In this document: positions 44,126-53,622 of the stretch, in pieces
Numbering within the stretch: position 1 is the stretch's first letter
Layout of the letters: each line of letters starts with the position of its first letter
Source of the DNA: Mycoplana rhizolycopersici
GTDB taxonomy: Bacteria > Pseudomonadota > Alphaproteobacteria > Rhizobiales > Rhizobiaceae
Direction: 5' to 3'
Assembly (NCBI RefSeq): GCF_013378445.1
Contig: NZ_JABXYK010000020.1
Location: forward strand, 16,762-80,761
DNA: 64,000 nucleotides
The notes under the pieces: generated by a model
The model's input: only the letters and a program-made list of their open reading frames with translations
Databases searched by the model: none
Told to the model about the DNA's origin: nothing
Program-made: the position numbers and the translations under genes

Positions 44126-45406
44126 TCAGGTCGGCTTGTGGCCCTTGAGGCCGTAGTAGGCGATGTAGACGTAGCACAGAACCGGCAGCAGGAAGGCGTG
44201 CTGGATGCCGATGGCATCGGCGAGCGCGCCCATGGCGACGGGCACGATGGCGCCGCCGACGATGGCAAGGCACAGGATGCCGGAGCCCTGGCTCGTGTGG
44301 CGCCCAAGGCCATAGAGGCCGAGCGAGAAGATCGTCGGGAACATGATCGAGTTGAAGAGGCCGATCGCGAGCACCGCCCACATGGCAAGGCTGCCGGAGG
44401 TGAACACCGTCACGAGCAACAGCAACATGGCGATCGCGGCGTTGAAGGCCAGTGCCTTGCCGTCGTCGATGTAGCGCATGGCAACGGAGCCGATGAAGCG
44501 GCCGATCATGGCGCCGCCCCAGAAATAGGCGACGTAGTGGGCGGCCTCGGCCTCCGGCATGCCGGCGATCGACCGTTCACCGAAGAAGTTGACGAGGAAG
44601 CTGCCGATGCTGACCTCCGCGCCGACATAGAGGAAAATGCCGATCGCGCCGAGGACGAGGTGGCGGTGGCTCCAGGCCGAGCCGGTGTCGGTGATCGGTG
44701 CGACTTCTTCAAAGGCGTCGACCTTGGGCAGCTTCAGCGCGGCAAACACGGCGGCCAACAGCAGGAAGGCGGCGGCGAGGCCGAGATAGGGGGCCTTGAC
44801 GGCGGCAGCTTCGGCGCTCTTCAGCGTATCGATCTGCTCGGGCGTCATGCCGGCGGTGGCGGCGGCGGCACTGCCGAGGATCAAAAGCGCCCCGAACATC
44901 GGCGCGAGCGTGGTCCCGAGCGCGTTGAACGCCTGCGTCATGGTGAGGCGGCTTGCGGCGGTGTCGGGCGGACCGAGCACGGTGACGTAGGGGTTGGCGG
45001 CCACCTGCAAAAGGGTGATGCCGCTTGCCAGCACGAACAGGGCGCCGAGGAAGAGCGGATAGGCACGGTAGGAGGCGGCGGGCACGAACAGCGCGCAGCC
45101 GATCGCTGCGACGACGAGGCCGAGCACGATGCCGCCCTTGTAGCTGATGCGGCGGACGATGGCGCCCGCCGGCAGCGATACCAGGAAGTAGGCTCCGAAG
45201 AAGCAGAACTGGATCAGCATCGACTGCGTGTAGTTCAGCGAGAAGACGTTGCGCAGGTGCGGCACGAGAATGTCATTCAGGCAGGTGATGAAGCCCCACA
45301 TGAAGAACAGGGAGGTGAGCGCGATCAGCGCAAACCGGTGGTTCGATGCGGTGCCGTCAGAAGCAGCGGCGCTCGCATTCGCGGAGTTGTTTGGCAATGC
45401 TACCAA
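44126..45406 (-). CDS. FucP/GluP-type sugar MFS transporter
   Basis: 426 residues from a TTG at 45406, eight bases after GAGG; a longer frame runs to 45553 but adds non-membrane sequence. Twelve membrane helices of the fucose/glucose/galactose proton-symporter family ([64 protein letters not shown]). Imports a hexose or deoxyhexose, specificity unknown. Inserted in opposite orientation between two ABC exporter paralogs. A 12-bp palindrome upstream is a candidate operator. Confidence 0.93.
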   Translation of the reverse strand: MVALPNNSANASAAASDGTASNHRFALIALTSLFFMWGFITCLNDILVPHLRNVFSLNYTQSMLIQFCFFGAYFLVSLPAGAIVRRISYKGGIVLGLVVAAIGCALFVPAASYRAYPLFLGALFVLASGITLLQVAANPYVTVLGPPDTAASRLTMTQAFNALGTTLAPMFGALLILGSAAAATAGMTPEQIDTLKSAEAAAVKAPYLGLAAAFLLLAAVFAALKLPKVDAFEEVAPITDTGSAWSHRHLVLGAIGIFLYVGAEVSIGSFLVNFFGERSIAGMPEAEAAHYVAYFWGGAMIGRFIGSVAMRYIDDGKALAFNAAIAMLLLLVTVFTSGSLAMWAVLAIGLFNSIMFPTIFSLGLYGLGRHTSQGSGILCLAIVGGAIVPVAMGALADAIGIQHAFLLPVLCYVYIAYYGLKGHKPT

Positions 45407-45827
45407 GAGACTGACCTCGATATCGTTGTAACCGGCGATCGCGATGAGGGGAGGAGGCACCAGGGACCGGTGCCGGGACGCGCCGCCTTCCAAAGTTCGA
45501 ACTTGGATGAAATGCGGGTGGATCGGGAGGAAATCCTTCGTAGATCTAACCAAGAACGGCCGTTTCTATTGTCAAATCGGGCCGGCGGCGCAAGTAGGTT
45601 TACGCGGGATCATCCGTGTCACTATTGGCCAACATTATGATTCTGAATGATTATTTTATCTCGCAAATGCGAATATTTTATTGTGCAATGCGACGTAAAC
45701 GCCGCGACTCCGGCTGAAGAACGGCGTCTGCGGCCCGTTTCGCGGCAGGGAAAGCGGGCCTCTAGCGGCGCCTTTCCTTGCCGAACTTTAATTTGCCGCG
45801 CCGCGGAATCATCCTATATCTTCGGCC
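45407..45827. other. Divergent intergenic region with AT-rich segment
   Basis: 421 bp between the sugar transporter and the second ABC exporter. It contains a 12-bp palindrome (45493-45504) and an AT-rich stretch (about 45630-45685) likely to hold the transporter promoter. At the right end CTATAT (45814-45819), with TTTGCC 16 bp upstream, is a candidate -10/-35 that would start transcription close to the ATG at 45828. Confidence 0.5.
45493..45504. promoter_or_regulatory. 12-bp palindrome upstream of the sugar transporter
   Basis: AAGTTCGAACTT, perfect, within the near-palindromic context CCAAAGTTCGAACTTGG, about 90 bp upstream of the transporter start. Candidate operator for a sugar-responsive repressor. 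Confidence 0.45.
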
Positions 45828-47696
45828 ATGGTTCTGCGCGCGCTCTTTTCCTACTTCGAAAACTGGATCAAGCCGTTCGCGCGGACAAAGGACCTGCGCC
45901 CGCCGTCCGGCCTGATCGGCTTTGCCTGGTTCTACGTGCGCCAGGCGCCGGGGCCGTTCGTGGCGATGCTGCTCCTCGGCGGATTGACGGCCGCGATAGA
46001 GGCGGCAACCTTCTGGTTCGTCGGGCGGATCGTCGACATCCTCGCCAGCGTGAAGCCTGCGGACGGCTGGGGCGGCCTGATCGCCGGACACGGCTATGAA
46101 CTGCTGGCGATGCTGGTGCTGATCGGTCTTGTCCGCTTCGCCGTCACCTTCCTGACCGCACTGTTCGACCAGCAGGTCATCACCCAGGGCTTCTACAACA
46201 TGGTGCGCTGGCAGTCCTATGCCCACGTCGCGCGCCAGTCGCTCTCCTTCTTCCAGAACGACTTTTCCGGCCGGATCGTCACCAAGGTGTGGTCGGCGGG
46301 GCAGGCGACCGGCGACGTCATCACCTCGTTCATGGAAAGCGTCTGGTTCGTGACGATCTACGCCGCCTCGACGCTGGTGCTGATCGGCGGACTGGATCTG
46401 AGGCTGGCTGCGATCATCTGCGTCTGGATCGGCGTCTTTTCGCTGCTGGCGCGTTTCTTCGTGCCGCGCATCCGCTTTCACTCGAAGGAATCGGCGGAAG
46501 CCGCCTCGATGCTGAACGGCCGCATGGTCGATGCCTATTCCAACGTGCAGACGCTCAAGCTTTTTGGCCGCGACGACGTCAACGACCGCTACATGCTGCA
46601 AGGCTTCGAGACCTACCAGGAGACCATCAGACGCTTCGCCCGGTTCCTCACGGGCGTGCGAGCCTCGATGGCGCTCCTGTCCGGCATCATGATCGTGTCT
46701 ATGGGCGTGCTCTGCATCCATCTCTGGCTCGCCTCCTCGATTACCTCCGGCGCGGTCGCCTTCACCATGGCGCTGGTGCTGCGGCTCAACTTTTTGCTGA
46801 ACCGGCTGATGACGCAGCTGAACAACATCATGCGCAACATCGGCACGATCCAGAATTCCGCCGAACTGATCTCGCAGCCGATCGGGCTGGTGGACAGGCC
46901 CGACGCGCGCCCGCTCGTGGTGACGACGCCGGAGATCCGCTTCGAGCACATCCGCTTCCACTACGGACGCCAGTCCGGCGTCATCGACGACCTGTCGCTG
47001 ACGATCCGGCCGGGCGAGAAGGTCGGCATCGTCGGCCGCTCGGGGGCGGGCAAGTCGACGCTCGTCAGCCTGCTTCTGCGCTTCTACGACCTGGAGGCCG
47101 GGCGTATCCTCGTCGCCGGCCAGGATATCGCCGCCGTCACGCAGGAGACGCTGCGCGCCAGCATCGGCATGGTCAGTCAGGATACCGCGTTGCTGCACCG
47201 CTCCATCCGCGACAACATCCTCTTCGGCAAGGCCGATGCGACGGAGGCGGAGATGATCGAGGCGGCCGCCGGGGCGGAGGCCAACGAGTTCATCGCGCGC
47301 CTGGAGGACCAGCGCGGTCGCAAGGGCTTCGACGCGCATGTCGGCGAGCGCGGCGTCAAGCTTTCCGGCGGTCAGCGGCAGCGGATCGCCATCGCCCGCG
47401 TCATGCTCAAGAATGCGCCGATCCTCGTGCTCGACGAGGCGACCTCGGCGCTGGATTCGGAGGTCGAGGCCGCGATCCAGTCCAACCTGGAAAAGCTGAT
47501 GCACGGCAAGACCGTTCTCGCCATCGCCCACCGGCTCTCCACCATCGCCGCGCTCGACCGGCTCGTGGTCATGGATCGCGGCCGAATCGTCGAACAGGGA
47601 ACCCATGCGGAGCTGGTGGCGCGGGGCGGCATCTATGCCGAGCTGTGGGCGCGCCAGTCGGGCGGTTTCCTCGCCCGGGACGAGGCGGCCGAATAG
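45828..47696 (+). CDS. ABC exporter half-transporter, paralog of the first
   Basis: 622 residues. Six-helix permease domain then ATPase: Walker A GRSGAGKST (about 402-410), LSGGQRQR (about 511), Walker B LVLDEATSALD (about 532-542) and AHRLST. Close in length and sequence to the protein at 41999-43852 (shared RLNGMSQ-like and DTALLHRSIRDNI blocks), so the two arose by duplication and might form a heterodimer. The ATG has no clear ribosome site and the predicted promoter places the transcript start at or near it, suggesting leaderless translation. Confidence 0.92.
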   Translation: MVLRALFSYFENWIKPFARTKDLRPPSGLIGFAWFYVRQAPGPFVAMLLLGGLTAAIEAATFWFVGRIVDILASVKPADGWGGLIAGHGYELLAMLVLIGLVRFAVTFLTALFDQQVITQGFYNMVRWQSYAHVARQSLSFFQNDFSGRIVTKVWSAGQATGDVITSFMESVWFVTIYAASTLVLIGGLDLRLAAIICVWIGVFSLLARFFVPRIRFHSKESAEAASMLNGRMVDAYSNVQTLKLFGRDDVNDRYMLQGFETYQETIRRFARFLTGVRASMALLSGIMIVSMGVLCIHLWLASSITSGAVAFTMALVLRLNFLLNRLMTQLNNIMRNIGTIQNSAELISQPIGLVDRPDARPLVVTTPEIRFEHIRFHYGRQSGVIDDLSLTIRPGEKVGIVGRSGAGKSTLVSLLLRFYDLEAGRILVAGQDIAAVTQETLRASIGMVSQDTALLHRSIRDNILFGKADATEAEMIEAAAGAEANEFIARLEDQRGRKGFDAHVGERGVKLSGGQRQRIAIARVMLKNAPILVLDEATSALDSEVEAAIQSNLEKLMHGKTVLAIAHRLSTIAALDRLVVMDRGRIVEQGTHAELVARGGIYAELWARQSGGFLARDEAAE

Positions 47697-47849
47697 GGTG
47701 GAGGGAAACAGGCCGGGCGATGTTCTTGAATCGCGGCGTTTCCTTGCGGCATCTACTTTGGCAACGAAAACACACGCCCGGCTTTTCCCGCGACATTGTG
47801 CCCACCTGTACTTGCCAAGGCTGGACATATTTCGCGATCAAGCATAGAA

Positions 47850-47866
47850 CCCGCCAAATTGGCGGG
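47850..47866. promoter_or_regulatory. 17-bp palindrome upstream of petA
   Basis: CCCGCCAA-A-TTGGCGGG, a perfect 8-bp inverted repeat, about 90 bp before the petA start and overlapping the ribosome site of a short upstream ORF. Either an operator or an mRNA hairpin. Confidence 0.5.
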
Positions 47867-47872
47867 GAATCT

Positions 47873-47956
47873 ATGGCCGTATTGTGTCCGCTTTCCCGGC
47901 AGCAGGAGGTCACTGCGGATTTCGCAGTTTTGCGTGAGAGGATGGTCAGGCCGTGA
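47873..47956 (+). CDS. Candidate 27-codon ORF overlapping petA start
   Basis: ATG at 47873 follows GGCGGGGA at good spacing. The ORF ([17 protein letters not shown]…) ends in TGA at 47954-47956, overlapping the petA GTG (47953) as GTGA. It could couple translation into petA. Codon use is not distinctive, so it may be a chance frame. Confidence 0.35.
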   Translation: MAVLCPLSRQQEVTADFAVLRERMVRP

Positions 47957-48531
47957 GCGAACACGACACAACAAGCGGGACCGCGGGGGAGCCCACGCGT
48001 CGCGATTTTCTATACCTTACGACGGGGATGGCGGGCGTGGTCGGCGCTGCCGCAGTCGCCTGGCCGTTCATCGACCAGATGCGCCCCGATGCGTCTACGC
48101 TCGCGCTCGCCTCGATCGAAGTCGATGTGTCCAGCCTCACGCCCGGCATGTCGCTGACGGCGAAGTGGCGCGGCAAGCCGATTTTCATCCGCAACCGGAC
48201 CGACAAGGAAGTGGAAGAGGCGAAGGCCGTTCCGCTTGGCGACCTGAAGGATCCGGTCGCCCGCAACGCCAACCTCGCATCTGACGCGCAGGCGACCGAC
48301 ATCGATCGTTCGGCCGGCGAGGGTAAGGAGAACTGGATCGTCATGATCGGTTCATGCACGCACCTCGGCTGCGTGCCGCTCGGCCAGGCCGGGGACTTCG
48401 GCGGGTGGTTCTGTCCCTGTCACGGCTCGCATTACGATACGGCTGGTCGCATCCGCAAAGGTCCCGCGCCGGAGAACCTGCACGTGCCGACCTTTGGTTT
48501 CGTGTCTGACACAGTCATCAAGATCGGTTGA
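47953..48531 (+). CDS. petA: Ubiquinol-cytochrome c reductase Rieske iron-sulfur subunit
   Basis: 192 residues from GTG 47953. A Tat-type N-terminal anchor ([25 protein letters not shown]) holds the protein in the membrane. The [2Fe-2S] ligands are Cys135-x-His137 and Cys154-x-x-His157, with the disulfide pair Cys140/Cys156 (CTHLGC, CPCHGSH). It carries electrons from ubiquinol to cytochrome c1 in the bc1 complex. First gene of petABC. Confidence 0.97.
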   Translation: MSEHDTTSGTAGEPTRRDFLYLTTGMAGVVGAAAVAWPFIDQMRPDASTLALASIEVDVSSLTPGMSLTAKWRGKPIFIRNRTDKEVEEAKAVPLGDLKDPVARNANLASDAQATDIDRSAGEGKENWIVMIGSCTHLGCVPLGQAGDFGGWFCPCHGSHYDTAGRIRKGPAPENLHVPTFGFVSDTVIKIG

Positions 48532-48545
48532 GGGGAAGACTGATT

Positions 48546-49820
48546 ATGAGTGCAGAGCATTCCACATACCAACCGACGACCGGCATCGAAAAATGGATCG
48601 ATTCGCGCATGCCTTTGCCGCGCCTGATCCATGACAGCTTCATTTCCTATCCGGTACCGCGCAACCTGAACTATGCGTATACCTTCGGCGCCATGCTTTC
48701 GGTGATGCTGATCTCGCAGATCCTGACCGGCGTCGTCCTCGCGATGCATTACGTCGCCAGCACCAACGAGGCGTTCAACTCGGTCGAAAAGATCATGCGC
48801 GACGTCAACAACGGCTGGCTGCTGCGCTACATGCACGCCAACGGTGCGTCGTTCTTCTTCATCGCGGTCTACCTCCACATCGCCCGCGGCCTCTACTACG
48901 GCTCCTACAAGGCGCCGCGCGAGATCCTCTGGATCCTCGGCGTCGTGATCTACCTGCTGATGATGGCGACGGGCTTCATGGGCTACGTGCTGCCCTGGGG
49001 CCAGATGTCCTTCTGGGGCGCAACCGTCATCACCGGCTTCTTCTCGGCCTTCCCGCTCGTCGGCGAGTGGATCCAGCAGTTCCTGCTTGGCGGCTTTGCC
49101 GTCGACCAGCCGACGCTGAACCGCTTCTTCTCGCTGCACTACCTGCTGCCGTTCATGATCGCCGGCGTCGTGGTCCTGCACGTCTGGGCGTTGCATGTCA
49201 CCGGCCAGACCAACCCGACCGGCGTCGAGGTCAAGTCCAAGACGGATACCGTTCCCTTCACGCCCTATGCGACGCTGAAGGACGCGTTCGGCGTCTCGGT
49301 GTTCCTGATCGTGTTTGCCTGGTTCATCTTCTACATGCCGAACTACCTCGGTCACCCGGACAACTACATTCCGGCGAACCCGCTGAAGACCCCGGCTCAC
49401 ATCGTTCCGGAATGGTACTACCTGCCGTTCTACGCGATGCTGCGCGCCATCACCTTCAATATCGGCCCGATCGACTCCAAGCTCGGCGGCGTTCTGGTGA
49501 TGTTCGGCTCGATCATCATCCTGTTCTTCCTGCCCTGGCTCGACACCTCGAAGGTCCGCTCGGCGGTATACCGTCCCTGGTACAAGCTGTTCTTCTGGCT
49601 GTTCGTCGCCAATGCCATCATGCTCGGCTGGCTCGGCGCCATGCCGGCAGAGGGAATCTACATCATCCTTTCGCAGCTCGGCACGCTCTACTACTTCGGT
49701 TTCTTCCTCGTCATCATGCCGGTCCTCGGCCTGATCGAGACCCCGAAACGCATTCCGAATTCCATCACGGAAGCGGTTCTGGAACAGAAGAACGCCAACG
49801 CACAGCTGGCCAAGGCCTGA
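48546..49820 (+). CDS. petB: Cytochrome b of the bc1 complex
   Basis: 424 residues from ATG 48546 (GAGGGGAAG upstream). Eight-plus membrane helices with the heme-ligand His pairs (AMHYVAS and …[43 protein letters not shown]) and the Qo-site PEWY motif ([10 protein letters not shown]). It binds hemes bL and bH and forms the quinone sites. 14 bp after petA. Confidence 0.97.
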   Translation: MSAEHSTYQPTTGIEKWIDSRMPLPRLIHDSFISYPVPRNLNYAYTFGAMLSVMLISQILTGVVLAMHYVASTNEAFNSVEKIMRDVNNGWLLRYMHANGASFFFIAVYLHIARGLYYGSYKAPREILWILGVVIYLLMMATGFMGYVLPWGQMSFWGATVITGFFSAFPLVGEWIQQFLLGGFAVDQPTLNRFFSLHYLLPFMIAGVVVLHVWALHVTGQTNPTGVEVKSKTDTVPFTPYATLKDAFGVSVFLIVFAWFIFYMPNYLGHPDNYIPANPLKTPAHIVPEWYYLPFYAMLRAITFNIGPIDSKLGGVLVMFGSIIILFFLPWLDTSKVRSAVYRPWYKLFFWLFVANAIMLGWLGAMPAEGIYIILSQLGTLYYFGFFLVIMPVLGLIETPKRIPNSITEAVLEQKNANAQLAKA

Positions 49821-49847
49821 TCGCGACGCGACGAAAGGAACCGATAA

Positions 49848-50723
49848 ATGAAAAAGCTTCTTGCAAGCCTTCTTTCGCTCGCAGTCGTCGCCGGTCTCGG
49901 CATCTCGATTGCAACCGCGCAGGACGAACACGCAGCCGGCGGTGCGGAGGCGGAACACGCCACGCCGCACTATCCGATCAACCATCCGCGCGAGCAGGAC
50001 TGGTCGTTTGCCGGTCCCTTCGGCAAGTACGACAAGGGCCAGCTGCAGCGTGGCTTGAAGGTCTACACCGAAGTCTGCGCGGCCTGTCACTCGATGAACC
50101 TCGTCGCCTTCCGCACGCTGACCGACCTCGGCTATTCCGAAGACCAGGTCAAGGCGTTCGCGGCGAACTACGAGGTTCAGGACGGCCCGAACGCCGATGG
50201 CGAGATGTTCATGCGGAAGGCCGTTCCGTCCGACTATTTCCCGTCGCCGTTCCCCAACGAAGCGGCGGCTGCGGCATCCAACAACGGTGCTGCCCCGCCG
50301 GACTTCTCGCTGATCGCGAAGGCCCGCGGCATCACCCGCGGCTTCCCGCAGTTCGTCATCGACATCTTCACGCAGTATCAGGAAGGCGGGCCGGACTACA
50401 TCTACTCGCTTCTGACCGGCTACCAGGATCCGCCGGCCGGCGTGGAAGTGGCCGAAGGCACGCACTACAACCCGTACTTCGCCAATGCCGCGGCACTTGC
50501 CATGGCAATGCCGCTGTCGGCCGACCAGGTCACCTATGACGACGGCGCGCCGCAGACGGTCGACCAGTACGCGCACGACGTTTCCGCGTTCCTGATGTGG
50601 GCGGCCGAGCCGCACCTGGAAACCCGAAAGCGTATGGGCTTCATGGTCATGGTCTTCCTGGTGATCTTCACCGGCCTGATCTACCTGACCAAGAAGTCGG
50701 TTTACGCCAGCAAGGAACACTGA
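49848..50723 (+). CDS. petC: Cytochrome c1
   Basis: 291 residues. Signal peptide (MKKLLASLLSLAVVAGLGISIATA), heme-binding CAACH (Cys77, Cys80, His81), axial Met probably in ALAMAMPLS, and one C-terminal membrane anchor (MGFMVMVFLVIFTGLIYL). Passes electrons from the Rieske protein to soluble or membrane cytochrome c. Last gene of the operon, followed by a terminator. Confidence 0.97.
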   Translation: MKKLLASLLSLAVVAGLGISIATAQDEHAAGGAEAEHATPHYPINHPREQDWSFAGPFGKYDKGQLQRGLKVYTEVCAACHSMNLVAFRTLTDLGYSEDQVKAFAANYEVQDGPNADGEMFMRKAVPSDYFPSPFPNEAAAAASNNGAAPPDFSLIAKARGITRGFPQFVIDIFTQYQEGGPDYIYSLLTGYQDPPAGVEVAEGTHYNPYFANAAALAMAMPLSADQVTYDDGAPQTVDQYAHDVSAFLMWAAEPHLETRKRMGFMVMVFLVIFTGLIYLTKKSVYASKEH

Positions 50724-50746
50724 GCGATTCCGCATAAAAGACAAGG

Positions 50747-50772
50747 AAGGCGGCCTCCGGGTCGCCTTTTTT
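50747..50772 (+). terminator. Rho-independent terminator after petC
   Basis: AAGGCG (50747-50752) with CGCCTT (50763-50768), extended by GC pairs inside, followed by six T. Confidence 0.88.
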
Positions 50773-50848
50773 AATGGGGCGACAGTTCTTCCTTGCAATC
50801 GGTTCGCGTTGCCCGTTTCCTTTCCACGGCCGAAAATGGAATTTGAAA

Positions 50849-51388
50849 ATGACGCTCCAGGAAGAACTGATCGCCGCCATCCGCAACATTCCGGACTATC
50901 CGAAGCCGGGTATCATGTTCCGGGACATCACGACGCTGCTCGGCAATCCGCGCGCGTTCCGCCGCGCGGTCGACGAGCTCGTCCATCCCTATGCCGGAAC
51001 CGGCATCGCACAGGTCGTGGGCATTGAGGCGAGGGGCTTCATCCTCGGTGGAGCCATGGCGCACCAGCTTTCCTCGGGCTTCATCCCGATCCGCAAGAAG
51101 GGCAAGCTGCCGCGCGAGACGGTCAGCATCGCCTATAGCCTGGAATACGGGGTGGACGAGATGGAGGTCCACAAGGATGCGTTGAAGCCGGGCGACAAGG
51201 TCATTCTCGTCGACGACCTGATCGCGACGGGCGGCACGGCCGTTGCCGCCGCCAACCTCATCCGCCAGCTCGGTGCAGATATCGCCGCTGCCTGCTTCGT
51301 CATCGACCTGCCGGAGCTCGGCGGGCGGGCGAAGCTGGAGGCGCTGGGCGTCGAGGTGCGCACGCTCGTGTCCTACGAGGGGCACTGA
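50849..51388 (+). CDS. apt: Adenine phosphoribosyltransferase
   Basis: 179 residues from ATG 50849; an earlier in-frame start at 50774 lies in the petC terminator. PRPP-binding motif [14 protein letters not shown] and the APT-typical FRDITTLL and [15 protein letters not shown]. Salvages adenine to AMP. The downstream intergenic gap to the convergent MaoC gene is 22 bp. Confidence 0.97.
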   Translation: MTLQEELIAAIRNIPDYPKPGIMFRDITTLLGNPRAFRRAVDELVHPYAGTGIAQVVGIEARGFILGGAMAHQLSSGFIPIRKKGKLPRETVSIAYSLEYGVDEMEVHKDALKPGDKVILVDDLIATGGTAVAAANLIRQLGADIAAACFVIDLPELGGRAKLEALGVEVRTLVSYEGH

Positions 51389-51410
51389 GGCGCGTCGGGC
51401 GATTCGCCCG

Positions 51411-51878
51411 TCAGACGAATTCCAGCACGGTGCTCTCAAAGCGGATGACCGGTTCGCCGTGCTGGTTGATGCCTTCGCACAGGATCGTGCACAGGTTCCG
51501 GTCGGTCCGCGAGCGGTGCTCGCGGGCATCGAGCAACGTCACCGAATAGGTGATGGTGTCGCCGGTAAAGACGGGCCTGAACCATCGCAGGTCGCGAAAG
51601 CCGGAGGAGGGGCCGAGCTCGGGCGGGGTGCGGCCTTCACGTTTCAGCCGCGCATATTCGGCGCTCCAGAACGCCACGAACGTCTTCATCCATCCAGCAC
51701 AGGTATGCCAGCCGGAGGCGCACAGGCCGCCGAACAGCGAATCCCGCGCCGCTTCCGCATCGATGTGGAAGGGCTGCGGGTCGAACTGGCGGGCGTAGCG
51801 CACGATGTCGTCCGCTGAAAAATGAAGGCTGCCGAGGACGATCTTCTCGTTCAGGGCATAGAGTTCAGCCATGCGCAT
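51411..51878 (-). CDS. MaoC-like hotdog-fold dehydratase (second)
   Basis: 155 residues from ATG 51878 (GGAGG nine bases upstream), overlapping the previous MaoC gene by 14 bases. Hotdog fold with the MaoC hydratase motif region FDPQPFHIDAEAA (catalytic Asp/His) and GGLCASGWHT. Such proteins hydrate enoyl-CoA or similar thioesters; the exact substrate is unknown. It forms a co-translated pair with the paralog at 51865-52332, probably acting as a heterodimer. Confidence 0.9.
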   Translation of the reverse strand: MRMAELYALNEKIVLGSLHFSADDIVRYARQFDPQPFHIDAEAARDSLFGGLCASGWHTCAGWMKTFVAFWSAEYARLKREGRTPPELGPSSGFRDLRWFRPVFTGDTITYSVTLLDAREHRSRTDRNLCTILCEGINQHGEPVIRFESTVLEFV

Positions 51879-52332
51879 GAGCGGCGGCCTCCGGGGCTTC
51901 GGTACGGATCATGTTGGCATAGTCGCACAGCGCCACCGTCTCGCCATGCTGGTTGACGACGTTGGCGACGAAGCGGACGATGCCGATTTCGGGGCGGGAG
52001 CGCGAAAGGCGTGCCTCCGTTACCGTGCAATGGCCCGAAAGCGTATCGCCGGCAAGCACCGGTCGCTTCCATTGCATGGCGCTGACGCCCGGCGAACCTT
52101 CTGCGGCGGTCTGGTTGATGTAGCTGTCGCAGAGCATGCGCATCATCATGGCGCTGGTATGCCATCCGGATGCAGCCAGCCCGCCGAGGATGCTGGCCCT
52201 GCCGGCGGCTTCATCGACGTGCATCGGCTGCGGGTCGAATTCGCGCGCAAAGGTAACGATCTCCTCGGCCGTGACGGTGCGCGGCGGAAAATCGAAACGC
52301 CGCCCGACGGGGAAATCCTTGAAACTCAGCAT
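51865..52332 (-). CDS. MaoC-like hotdog-fold dehydratase (first)
   Basis: 155 residues from ATG 52332 (GGGAGG upstream); the open frame reaches 52383. FDPQPMHVDEAAG and GGLAASGWHTSAMMMR are the MaoC hallmarks. Paralogous to the downstream gene and in the same operon. MaoC genes commonly follow ychF in Rhizobiales; here a membrane-protein gene on the other strand separates them. Confidence 0.9.
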   Translation of the reverse strand: MLSFKDFPVGRRFDFPPRTVTAEEIVTFAREFDPQPMHVDEAAGRASILGGLAASGWHTSAMMMRMLCDSYINQTAAEGSPGVSAMQWKRPVLAGDTLSGHCTVTEARLSRSRPEIGIVRFVANVVNQHGETVALCDYANMIRTEAPEAAAHAHG

Positions 52333-52465
52333 CGCGTCGCCTCCCTGACTGCGCTGGACCGAACCGGGCCGGAGCATGGCCACTGGCCATGCCTAGCAGA
52401 TTTATGTACCACCGGTCTTGCAATCAAAAAGAGTGGATGGGCCGAAATATGACGGAAACGACCTG

Positions 52466-53563
52466 ATGACGGAACTCGAAGAAACGCTGCGACGGGCGGC
52501 GGGCCAAGGCATTATCAGCGACGGCCAGGTTACAGGCCTTGCAACCTACCTGCAGGCGCATGGCAGCTATGTCGCCGCGACCCCGGCAATCGACGCGGAG
52601 GACTTCGCGTCCCCGCCGCGCGACATCGAGGATACGGAGGCGCCGCGCTTCGTTCGCGGCTTCCACGACGTCCTGATCACCATCGGCGTCGTGGTGGCGC
52701 TCGTCGGCCTCAGCGGTCTTGCCAGCGTGCTGGCGCTCGTTCCGGCCGTCCTGGTCCTGAGCGAGGTGCTGGTGCGCCGGCAGCGGCTGGCGCTGCCGGC
52801 CTTCGCGCTGACGATCGCCTTCGTGCAGGGCGCCGGCTACCTGATCGCGACCGCGCTCGGGCCGTTCGGCGAGGGCTGGAACGCGGTGACCTACGCCTGC
52901 GCGTTCCTGGCGAGCTATCCGGTGCTGCTCGGGCTTTACTACTGGCGCTATCGGGTGCCGCTATCGCTGGCGCTGACGTTGATTTCAGCCTTTGCGCTGG
53001 CTGTTCTGCTCGTACTGGTTCTTCTTGGCAAAATTGCCGGCACGGACCAGTTCATCGTCGACCACAGCCTTGTGGCTGCGCTGGTCTTCCTGGTCGCGGC
53101 GCTTGGCCTGTTTGCGGTCGCCATGCGCTATGATCTGGCCGATCCGCAGCGGCAGACGCGCCGTTCCGACATCGCCTTCTGGCTGCATCTCGGCGCCGCA
53201 CCCTTCCTGCTGTACGCGATGCTCGCCTTCGTGTTCATCAACCGCTTTTCGGGAGACTGGTGGGGCAGCGAGACGACCTATCTGCAGGCCGGGATGGTCA
53301 TCGCCATCGTCTGTATCTTCATGCTGGTGGGGCTGGTGATCGACCGGCGCGCCTTCGTGACGTCGGGGCTCCTGTCGCTCGGCCTTTCGATCTGGACGCT
53401 GCTGCGCGAGAACGCCTTCGAGGCCTCGAACTACGTCTATGTCACGATCCTGACGGTGGGGGTCGTCGTGCTCGGCGTCGGCATCTTCTGGCCGGCGCTG
53501 CGGCGCTTCGTCATGGGCTTCATGCCGCGGGAGATTTCCTCGAGGCTGCACGCCGTCCACTGA
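52466..53563 (+). CDS. Multi-pass membrane protein, DUF2157-like
   Basis: 365 residues from ATG 52466. A soluble N-terminal part of about 65 residues (MTELEETLRRAAGQGIISDGQVTGLATYL) resembles the start of DUF2157 proteins, followed by about ten membrane helices. No transport motif recognised. It lies between the MaoC pair and ychF, on the opposite strand to both. The family call is tentative. Confidence 0.7.
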   Translation: MTELEETLRRAAGQGIISDGQVTGLATYLQAHGSYVAATPAIDAEDFASPPRDIEDTEAPRFVRGFHDVLITIGVVVALVGLSGLASVLALVPAVLVLSEVLVRRQRLALPAFALTIAFVQGAGYLIATALGPFGEGWNAVTYACAFLASYPVLLGLYYWRYRVPLSLALTLISAFALAVLLVLVLLGKIAGTDQFIVDHSLVAALVFLVAALGLFAVAMRYDLADPQRQTRRSDIAFWLHLGAAPFLLYAMLAFVFINRFSGDWWGSETTYLQAGMVIAIVCIFMLVGLVIDRRAFVTSGLLSLGLSIWTLLRENAFEASNYVYVTILTVGVVVLGVGIFWPALRRFVMGFMPREISSRLHAVH

Positions 53564-53583
53564 CGGCGTGCGATTGAACATCT

Positions 53584-53613
53584 CTCGGTGGCCGCGCCGG
53601 CGCGGCCACCGAG
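53584..53613. terminator. 30-bp perfect palindrome between convergent genes
   Basis: A 15-bp sequence (53584-53598, CTCGGTGGCCGCGCC) is followed directly by its exact reverse complement (53599-53613), between the 3' ends of the membrane-protein gene and ychF. It would form a very stable hairpin on both transcripts and probably serves as a two-way terminator. Confidence 0.75.
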
Positions 53614-53622
53614 GAAACCGCA

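Noticed and set aside
47153..47260. Possible link between the second ABC exporter and petABC as one operon
   Set aside because: A 250-bp gap with its own palindrome and a short ORF separates them, and there is no functional relation.
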